Assembly: GCF_000972845.2 (NCBI RefSeq)
Contig: NC_040015.1
Coordinates: 4,166,890-4,230,889 of the forward strand
Source of the DNA: Larimichthys crocea
Taxonomy: Eukaryota; Chordata; Actinopteri; Sciaenidae
Direction: 5' to 3'
DNA length: 64,000 nt
Shown: piece after piece, positions 55,266 through 64,000 of the stretch
Numbering within the stretch: the stretch's first letter is position 1
Layout of the letters: every line of letters starts with the position of its first letter
Position numbers and translations under genes: made by a program
Notes under the pieces: model-generated
What the model was told of the DNA's origin: nothing
The model's input: only the letters and a program-made list of their open reading frames with translations
Database searches by the model: none

Positions 55266-58200
55266 AAAGGATGGATAAAAAGAACCAACCTTATCAAGAA
55301 CCAGATTTTCGTAGTGTAGTAATATCTATTTTTAGTGATGCCACTGTCTAACACTGTGTAAATGCCATGTAATCTGTTTTTGAGTATAGGCACCATATTA
55401 ATTGATTAACTTTATACAAACGCAACTCAGAGTCTCATCCTTCACATCAGTTCATAAACCAGCATAGAATAACATACAGGAAATATACAGTACAGCAGCA
55501 ACCTGCCGAAAACACTTGATTTTATGTTTCTAGAAGGAAAGAGGTCTGTACAGCTGAATGGAGCAAGCATTGACCATTGAAGTAATCGCACTTCAAAGGA
55601 CTGGTTTCAGCATTCAGACATCAGAATCTGTGTGATTGTGATTTGATTCATAATCAACAGTTTTTGTTCTAAAGTGATCATCCATTAGTAGCTTGTGGAT
55701 CAGGTTAATTTTATTTCCAGTCTGGTCAGAAACATGACATAACTCAAGGTGTTTATAGTTGCTGGAATGATGTGTTCATGGTGTGATACATAACCCTGAA
55801 ATATCAACTCAGTAATGACTCTATCCACCCTCTCCAATTATGAGTAACAATGACCTTCATACTGTGTATAGCAGCACTTTTTCAAAGTGCCTGACACTGT
55901 AAAATTAAATACCTGCAGAGTTAAAAATCAAAAGATATCAAATTAGAATATATTGAATACAGAATACGTAGAATATATTTAAGTGCATGTAGTACGAGGT
56001 GTAAGGGGCGATTTAAAAGGTAAATGAATGACACTGAAAGGAGCTCTTTAACTGCAGTTCAGGGCAGCAAAGGCCTTCACTTCATATACCTCAATCCTGT
56101 CAGGTTTTGGATATTATGAACTAACAGTTGTTAGTTAGCATGAAAATAAAGCATAGATAAGGCTGGTGGGAATATTAGTTTTGCAGGTATTTGGTCATAA
56201 ACTAAAGTATTGGACAAATCAAAGATCAAGTGTGTAACATTTAGGAGGATTTATTGGCATAAATTAAACATAATCTTTATAGCTATGTTTTAATTTGTGT
56301 ATAATCATCTGAAAAGAAATCATGTTTCTATAGTAGCCCAGAACGGACAAACTAAACACTGGCTCTAGATGGAGCCTATTATGAAGAAGAGAGTGAGGAG
56401 TATTCATTTGGTGGCAATCTTAAATCTTCACCACTAGCGCCCTTAACCAAAATGATCTTGAACGTCTCATTGAACAGACCAAAGTAGTGTACTGATTGAC
56501 GGAGGTCTGAATTAAGATGAGATTTACAGAAATGCAGACATTAAGTGTTTCAGTGTGTCATACAGTGACATGCACAAGCAAACTATATAACTGTATGATA
56601 ATCTTTATAAATCTAGGTTTTCTTGAAGGAGTTTTCTTTGTGTTTGATGGTTTCTTTCTGAAACATCAAGTTTCATAACACCACTTGGACTTTCCAGGCA
56701 CTGCTTTATTTTCTCACAGTGTATTGAGTTAGTAGTCACGATACAATATGAGCAACATTGACAGGGAATGGCACTGTACACAGATGATACATGTGTTTAT
56801 ATGGCTTGAGTTGGATGCAATACATAGTATTATGCCAATCATTAATAATTAATAGAGCAAACAACCTCGCTCTCATGTTGACATGATCAGTGAACATGTT
56901 TTTGAGGTTGCTGCGCGGAAAAATACAGCATCTGATTTTGTCTTCAGCTAGTCACAATGAGGTGAATGCAGTATATGCTACATATATGTAACATGTTTGA
57001 CATGGAGTTACAGAGCAACTGTGAATACACATAAATGAATCATTCGAGTTACAGATTGAAAAGCCATATAAACTTACACTTTTTTAACATAGATCATGAA
57101 AACAATCTTTTTCTTTTTTAAGCCAAGACAGGAGTGTTGAAGCCGGGGAACTGAAGGCCCAATTGACACTACTGAACTATCATATCATGTGTAGGCAGGA
57201 GCCATCAGTGCTAACCCTAAGACACAGCTTTGTCAAAACGTGCAAAATTCTTGTAGTTATACTCTGCAGTTACTATAGTCAGCAATGTAGCTATAATATT
57301 TGGGCAAAGAAGCTGCAAAAAAAAAAAGGGGCTCGCATTTATTATGCTGTAAATAACTTGTGGCATTTGTAAATGTTACGAATATATTTAGTCTATAATT
57401 TGGATTTATTCCCCCAAATATAAATAAATGCATTTAGCAACCAAAGTATCCCTAGAAGAGAAGAATATATTTGACCAACACTATGCAATATGCTATATTT
57501 TAAAGCACTGTCATCATGAGAATCAGGCTAACATTTTGCAACCCATGTATCTACAGAATTTCCTTTTGGTACAGTATCAACAGGTATACCACGTCTGTTA
57601 TAAATGCTACATATCATATTTGTCATTTGCATTTGTCATGTTCTGTGATCTGAATTTGATATTGTGGTAAGAATAATGTGACAGAAAGCAGCAAAACCTA
57701 ATGAGATGTTGTGAGGGTCTGTAAGAATAACCTTTGTATTTCGGCTGTAGCGACTTGAAGCTCAACCATGCTGGTGCAGCAAAACACTGATGTGTGATGA
57801 TCATCATTCTCTACAGTGACTGCTTTCCAATAGCCTTGCAATGTGTGGACAGTTTACACTGTGGATATTTAAACCGGCCTAGTAAGGGATCTCTAATAAA
57901 AGCTGGGTTTAAAAACACACATGCACACATTGAATTATTTGTTTGATAGTGGATCACATACATTTTGTTTTCCATCCAAAATGTCCACTTTGCTATCAGT
58001 TTAAGAGTCATGTCAAAGTCACCACTCTGCTGGACTGAGTTTCTTTTTTAACACAACTGAAGAATCGCAATACTATGGACATGTTATAATATATTTTTAA
58101 TATATCAATATCATTAATCAGTTAAAATAACATACATACATGTTATTTTAACATTTCTTGTTCAGGCCAAACTAAGTAAACTAGGAGTTATGTCACTTAC

Positions 58201-58574
58201 TACAATGATCATGTTTGCATAGATTTATGTCGCTTTCAGTACATTCCTTGTTTGATACTGTTTTGTGTACTGACACTTCAGACGTATGCTTTCTGAAACA
58301 GAACAAAAATATGGCGATCATTAAAATTATTCTGTATCTGAAGTTTAATGAAGCAATCAGAACTGATCTGCAACATGACTTTTATACACAACATGCTACT
58401 AAGTTGTATCCTACAGTTTCTTTGGTGTATGTGAAACGTTCAAGAAATGCTTGTGTAAAGTTATTTCATTGAAAAATGTTGATGTAACATTTTTCCCTCA
58501 CTTGGTATCTGTGTTGTCTGCATGTGTTCACATTTCTATTCCTACATTTAAGAGCATGAGAAAAATACCTGAAC
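55266..58574. other. Intergenic, nothing identified
   Basis: AT-rich sequence with no recognisable gene, RNA or element termini. Confidence 0.55.
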
Positions 58575-58575
58575 T

Positions 58576-58650
<75 letters not shown>
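58575..58650. repeat. (CTTT)n microsatellite
   Basis: About 19 uninterrupted CTTT units. Confidence 0.97.
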
Positions 58651-61314
58651 CTTAATATCACAAAAAGCTAAGGATTGAGCTGAGGACTTAGCAGTCTATA
58701 TGTATGCACAGTATACTGCGGGTCAAAGATGGGGTCAGTCATTCTGGAGAAAATGAGTTGTTTCTTGAAGACCATTCCCAGGTTGTCAGATATCGACACT
58801 TTGGGTTGCCATGTGAGACTCTACAATCAACTATCCTCAAGCCAAAGTGTCTGGGAATGAGATTCAACTATCCTCGACAATGACTGACCCACCTTTAACT
58901 ACAAGATCTAAAAAGAGTACAGGTGTTTTGGAACAGTTTCTAAATACTATTTACATGAAATGCTCAGTAACTTCAAAATAAATAAAGTAATAGGTATATT
59001 TTTTAATAATATTGAGGGTTCATTAAGACAGTTTGACATCTTCTTGTTTGCACATTTGTTGAAGGAAGCAAAGAACTTCATGTCAAATCACGGTCGTTCT
59101 TGACAATGCTTGTGATTTCACCAGAAGTGCTGAAGCACATTTCAGAAGCATCCCAGAAGTGTCTCACCACTTTGCTCGGAGGAGAATACGTGGCTGGTTT
59201 ACTGTTTAATGGATGCCACATCAAGCAGCTCACAGCAGATCGAACTGACTGAAAGTTAGACACAGAGACCACATAGGAGAAACAATTTAACTATGTAGCC
59301 TACTTGCTCATGGTAGAATAAAAATCTGAGAAAGTTAACAAAGTCTGGCAGGCAAAATGGTCCACCTCTGAAACACTTCTGGTTGGATATGAAGCCACAT
59401 GGAGAATGGCTTTAAACAGCATCAAGGCCGTAATGTCACAGAGCCGTATACCGATGGAATAAAGGTTTAAATCAAACAGTCTTCCTGGTTAGCTTACCTA
59501 AAGGCAGGGTAAGCCGCAGAAGCAATTGTGATGCTACAGTCACAGTATAATCCAAGATTTGATTTGAGGACAGAAACAGTGGTGTTACATCATTGCATTA
59601 TGAACAGTGATGCTTCTTCTACTCTTCAATATTTTACTGCTATTGTGTTTGAATGGTGACTGACCTACAGAGTGACTACCTTTGAGTTGAACTGAACAGT
59701 TAGAATTAGCTAAATGTTTTCAACCTTCATCAGTCTGGTGATTTTTACCTCTAATTCAGAGTAAACAAGAAAATGTCAAACTCTACATTCATGCTCTTCT
59801 TCTGTTTATGCAAAAATGATTTACTGTATTTCTGTGCAGCTGACAATATAGAAAAAAAAATACATCTTATTAAGTCTATCTTTAATTGTTCCTTTATGGT
59901 ATTGACAGCTGCTATTCAGACACTATACTGTAAATGTTGCGAGTCATTCTTAGAAGATGATGCTGGAAATATTTCAGTATAAATTCACTTAATGTGTTTT
60001 AGATTGTGTGTGTAGTGAGTCTTTTACATGCAACAGAACTGTATAAAAGGAAATTCAAGTAATTTATGAGCTGTACATTAAAGGACATTGTTTTCTCAAA
60101 CCTGTTCATGAAGGACACGTACAATTTGGAGCTGGAAACTTTTTGAGAGTGGATGCGCATTTGTCTGAACAGTGCATCGATGACAATTCTATAATTTTTT
60201 GTAACTTATGATACATCAGAGTATAAAATCTGGCTGCTCGAAAAACAACCATCACTGTTGATGACAATTCACTGTTTGACAGAGGTTACAAATTCATTCC
60301 ATGCAGTAGCTTCTGAGCAGAGACTGGTCTGGTTTGACCTCACTAATCATAATGCTGTGAGGTGTTGTCTAGAAAAATAGAACGCTATGAATGGAGCTGT
60401 TCAAATATATAAAGATACACTCACTGTAGTGACCAATAGTGCCTCTAGATCCCAAAACCCCTGCAGAACTCACTGTTGATGTTTGGAATCTCACATGATT
60501 TTTGAAACCCAACTGTGTTTACACAATAAGAACTATTAGTCTCCATAAGAAAATCAGAGAATGTACCTTTAAGAGAGGGAACAAAACCCCTTCATTCCAT
60601 ATTACAGCTACAAAGTGCAGCAATGCCTTTTTCCTGTTTCTCATCAATATCAATAGCACGGTGGCAAAGAGTAAACAAACATTGGGCTTTTTTTTTAGTT
60701 TTGATGGCAATATCTCCTCTGTGTTGACTGGAGTTTTACTTGTGCAAACATTTCTGGAGTTCCTGTAGCTTGGTTTAGGGTTTGACAGCATTTTAACAAA
60801 TCCAAATCAAGTAACAAATCTTCTTGAATCAGAACCCTTTGAGTCTAATGAGATTTAGATCCTAACATGTACAAGCTCATTTTGGCTTCTGCCTCATTAA
60901 CATTTGTTAACTGCAGCTAATAATCTGCCACTGGTGATGGTTGTCAATTTAACAGCCGAAAGCAATGGGTAAAAATAAGGCCTGAATGTTCTCTGTATTT
61001 ATTTTTGCTAATAAAAATTAAGAGAAGAAAAATGAGAAGAGATAAAAGGTGCAATGAGAGAATTGTTAGCATTGGCGCTTAGTCAATCAGGGTATTTTGT
61101 CAACCTGGCAATGAGAAGCCAACATTTCACTGGATTAAACAGACCTAAAAGCCAAAGAAAAAACGATCTAGTGAAAAAGGCAGATAAGTGGCGTCATGAA
61201 GCACTTTTTCTGCCAAAGGGAAAATGTAATTTAGCCACATTGAGTTATTTAGATTACTTGTTATTGTGAATTCTTCTGCTGTTTAATGAAGACCCACTGC
61301 TACTCTGACTGATT
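58651..61314. other. Intergenic, nothing identified
   Basis: No splice-supported coding sequence or repeat terminus recognised. This region lies 3' of gabrg1 and could include part of its unmapped 3'UTR or regulatory DNA, but nothing in the sequence proves it. Confidence 0.5.
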
Positions 61315-61322
61315 GGGTAGAC

Positions 61323-61977
61323 CAGGGGTCGGCAACCTGCGGCTCCGGAGCCGCATGCGGCTCTTTGATCCCTCTGATCTGGCTCCCTGTGACTTTTGAA
61401 AATAGTTGATGAAAAATTAAATTAAATTAAAATGTATTGTAGCGTTACAGAACTGTGTTATTGTAGGTCATAACCACGCCAAACGACATAACAGATCCCA
61501 CACATCAGCCTCACTCGCACTGTACTCCATCCACTCTTGCTCACACACGCTCGCTCCTCCTCTCACCTGCTCCCCCGCCCCCTTGCTCTCATTCAGGTGC
61601 ATTCACACACCATGGGAAACCACAGAACTCAACATCGTAACACTGTAACATTACTGCAGGGTCGCTACAGTATCTTGTCCAGTCCTGACCTGCAGGCGCT
61701 GTGCGCTGAGGCTCAGAAGCAGAAATCACATTAACTAAGTATGATAAATATTTTTTTTGTTTGTTTTTTTTTTTTGCACAGAATGTTTTTGTTTCATGCA
61801 GAAATGTTGCCTAATTTCGTTTTCTCTCTCTGCAGTCCTTCATTAAATGTAATAAAAAAAAACGTTGCATGCCGTGTCATTTTAAATGTCAAAAGGGTTT
61901 TGCGGCTCCCGGTGCTTTCTTTACGGTGAGAAACGGGTCCAAATGGCTCTTTGAGTGGTAAAGGTTGCCGACCCCTG
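61323..61977. mobile_element. Non-autonomous hAT transposon with TIRs and 8-bp target duplication
   Basis: A 655-base unit has perfect 16-base inverted termini: CAGGGGTCGGCAACCT at the left, and its reverse complement at the right (AGGTTGCCGACCCCTG). It is flanked by GGGTAGAC (61315-61322) and GGCTAGAC (61978-61985), 7 of 8 identical. Subterminal CGGCTCCGGAGCCGCATGCG is palindromic. No transposase domain is recognisable in the interior, which contains a T-run at about 61750-61775. It therefore depends on an autonomous hAT relative. Confidence 0.88.
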
Positions 61978-61985
61978 GGCTAGAC

Positions 61986-62871
61986 CGAACCCTATCATTA
62001 CTCTTCCCCTTACCTTAACCAACCTGACCAACAGAGATAACAACTACTAGCCAGTCGGAGGTGCTTAAATGCTACACAGAGCGTGTTGGATAGGATTTAT
62101 ACTAATACTTACAGTCATTAGACTTAGATTACCTACATATGTCATCATGCAAAAAGTCATGATGTCTTTTTGATAGCAGTTCCATACCCTGCTTAAGATT
62201 ATTATTCAGTTCTGATTCAAAGTTTGGAACCATCACGCAGGATGTGGCCAGGTTAAAACATGTCTGGACTACCTTGCTAAAGTTGCAGTCTCACTGCTAT
62301 ATGATCAACCTGGATAAGTGGCAGAAAATGGAAACCAAAGGGTTTGTAGAAGAGGAAAATAAATCTGAGTGGTAAGTGGAGATTTTCTTTTTGTTGGGTA
62401 CAAAAATACCCAAAGACCAATTTCAAGAGAATACCACCTTATTATAGTGTTAGCAGTATGAGGGTCACAAAAATGGAAAGAACTTCCTGGCACAAATAAA
62501 CACAGCAGATTTCATGGAACGTCAGCCTTTAACTTTTTAGATTCCTTGTCATGTCATAGTGTTCTTAATATATACCCAGTCATTAGGACTATAGTACCCA
62601 GTCGTTGTTGACCTATCTTTCTCTGGAACAAGATGTTTAACGGTTTGAGGGACAGACTAATATTACACATGACATTACTTATTTGCCATGCCTCATCACT
62701 AGCACAAAAAACAAGGCACTGCCATTCATAATTGGTCTTTAGTCTTTTTTTGTGATACATGTTTGGTAAGAGGCTATTATTTCTCCTACAAGAACAGCTC
62801 TACTTTTGAGAAATGCTTACAGGTGTTAAACTCCAGTCATCCTTTTTTGTTTTTTTGTTGAGGTACTTGTT
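61986..62871 (-). other. gabrg1: Probable gabrg1 3'UTR and downstream DNA
   Basis: This lies immediately 3' of the gabrg1 stop codon (62874-62872, minus strand). No open frame or element is recognised. A clear minus-strand AATAAA close to the stop was not found, so the 3'UTR end is undefined. Confidence 0.35.
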
Positions 62872-63952
62872 TTATAGATAGAGATAACCTATCCAATAAA
62901 CCAGATTGAAAAGGCCAAATGCAGTGGGGAAGAATATTCGTGAGTAAGAATCAATCTTGGAAACCCGTACGTGCATCCTGTTTTCGCGCCAGGCACCTGA
63001 GCGACAGTCATCGAAGCAGCAGAAGAAGCTGGTGCAGTCTTTTCCATCCAAACACTCGTAGGCATAGTCAGCCTCCTCGTGATAGGGCACAATGTTGTTC
63101 ATCTGCAGCAGAGATGTTCCAGGTCGGATATTCACCATGCTGGATGCTTTCTGCTGGGAAGGAGACACAGACACAGATATTTCAGTACGTTGCTGTTATC
63201 CCTCAGAGGAATTAAAATGAAATGGAAAGGGAGAATTAAAAAAAAGAGTGTTCGGCACCTGTGTGTTATTGTTGGCTTTAGCTTTTTTGGTCTGTCTGTT
63301 GCTGGTGAAGTAGTGCAGCGTCCCGTACTCCATGAGGGCGGCAAAGGTGAAGATGAAGCAGACAGAGACGAACAGGTCCATGGCAGTGACATAGGAAACC
63401 TTGGGCAGGGACTTCCTGGAGATGGTGCTCAGAGTTGTCATGGTAAGCACGGTGGTAATACCTAAATTGAATGTCACAGAGCTTGTCAGTGGAATATGAA
63501 ATAGTTTTTTTTTTCTACATTGACTTAATTAATTGTGTCATATGTGGTGAATTTGTAACAGCCAAAGCTTAGATTAGTGAAATTCCATTTCAGAAAGGGG
63601 TATTTTGACAAAAACTTACTGGCATTAGGGCCAATTGTGTGAAACTTAGAAAGCACAACCTTAAAGCTCCTGAAAACTTGGCTTCAAATTTTACTTGTTG
63701 CTCTACAATATTGAGAAAATACTTTTAAGACCGTCATTTCCTCATTGTGTTGAATTTGAACGAATTTGAACTGTGGTATAAAATAAGAACACTGGAAACC
63801 TAGAGATGTGCGGGCTGGGACAGCATCCTTGTTGATCCAGAAGGAGACCCAGGACAAAACCACGATCATGCTGCATGGAATGTAGGTCTGGATGGTGAAG
63901 TAGCCCATTCTCCGACTCAGGTCAAAAAAGATCGTCATGATAACATATTCCC
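62872..63952 (-). CDS. gabrg1: GABA-A receptor gamma subunit, last three coding exons (partial)
   Basis: Gamma subunits of the pentameric GABA-gated chloride channel confer benzodiazepine sensitivity and synaptic targeting. Minus-strand exons: 63952-63800 (153 nt, [20 protein letters not shown]1 through [18 protein letters not shown]), 63461-63259 (203 nt, TM2 [14 protein letters not shown]3 [20 protein letters not shown], then [12 protein letters not shown]), and 63153-62872 (loop, then [20 protein letters not shown] and IGYLYL, TM4 and stop). Splice phases agree across both junctions. The loop keeps the Cys-rich block [20 protein letters not shown], used for palmitoylation in gamma subunits, and the basic [19 protein letters not shown] segment corresponding to the GABARAP-binding region. 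The short loop ([14 protein letters not shown]) and linkage to gnpda2 favour gamma1 over gamma2 or gamma3. The start lies beyond the window. Confidence 0.93.
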
Positions 63953-64000
63953 CTGAAAGGTTAACAATAAGGTAGCAATAGAGTTCAAAACATTAATAAG

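Noticed and set aside
1..64000. A new multi-gene biological system, operon or defence locus
   Set aside because: The window holds three ordinary vertebrate genes and transposon debris. No clustered unknown genes or recurring unexplained architecture were found.

Overview
The window is vertebrate nuclear DNA, almost certainly from a ray-finned (teleost) fish. It has GT-AG introns, CpG-poor AT-rich intergenic DNA, many CA/GT, TATC and CTTT microsatellites, and typical teleost transposon families: hAT, Tc1-like, L2-like, RTE-like and L1/Tx1-like LINEs, tRNA-derived SINEs and Gypsy-like LTR elements. There is no bacterial, CRISPR or operon architecture.

Three protein-coding loci can be named. 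(1) At 259-354 (+) is the last coding exon of a COX8-family cytochrome c oxidase subunit. (2) At 2049-5849 (+) is a complete six-coding-exon gene for glucosamine-6-phosphate deaminase 2 (gnpda2). Its reading frame closes at 275 codons with every catalytic residue in place. It has a CpG-rich promoter and noncoding first exon near 1.5-1.6 kb and a 3'UTR of about 1 kb. (3) At 63952-62872 (-) are the last three coding exons of a GABA-A receptor gamma subunit, best matching gabrg1. They carry TM1, TM2, TM3, the cytoplasmic loop and TM4. gnpda2 and gabrg1 are also neighbours in tetrapods, so this is a conserved linkage. Here the two genes converge across about 57 kb of non-genic DNA.

The interval between them is transposon-rich: Tc1 and L2 debris in gnpda2 introns; an RTE-like LINE tail and LINE RT debris at 17.1-18.7 kb; a solo LTR with target duplication at 23.44-23.93 kb; a 0.7-kb minisatellite at 24 kb; and an L1/Tx1-like LINE at 26.2-30.3 kb with an open ORF1 and a broken ORF2 lacking its endonuclease part. 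A duplicated block follows (25.9-36.49 kb and 36.80-43.32 kb) that meets at a run of 10 Ns. The LINE sits in the first copy only, so the second copy preserves its empty site. After that come L2 and Rex-like LINE tails (43.8-47.1 kb) and a nested composite at 48.0-51.1 kb: a GTF2IRD2-like hAT transposon with 8-bp target duplications, holding a Gypsy-like element that is itself split by a SINE. Another L2 tail (54.9 kb) and a clean non-autonomous hAT element (61.3-62.0 kb) follow.

Two short segments look exon-like but unidentified: 15974-15766 (-), with good splice sites and one open frame, and the GC-rich 1223-1390. I found no evidence of a new multi-gene biological system. The strongest unusual signals are the gap-spanning duplication with its LINE filled/empty site and the nested transposon at 48-51 kb.
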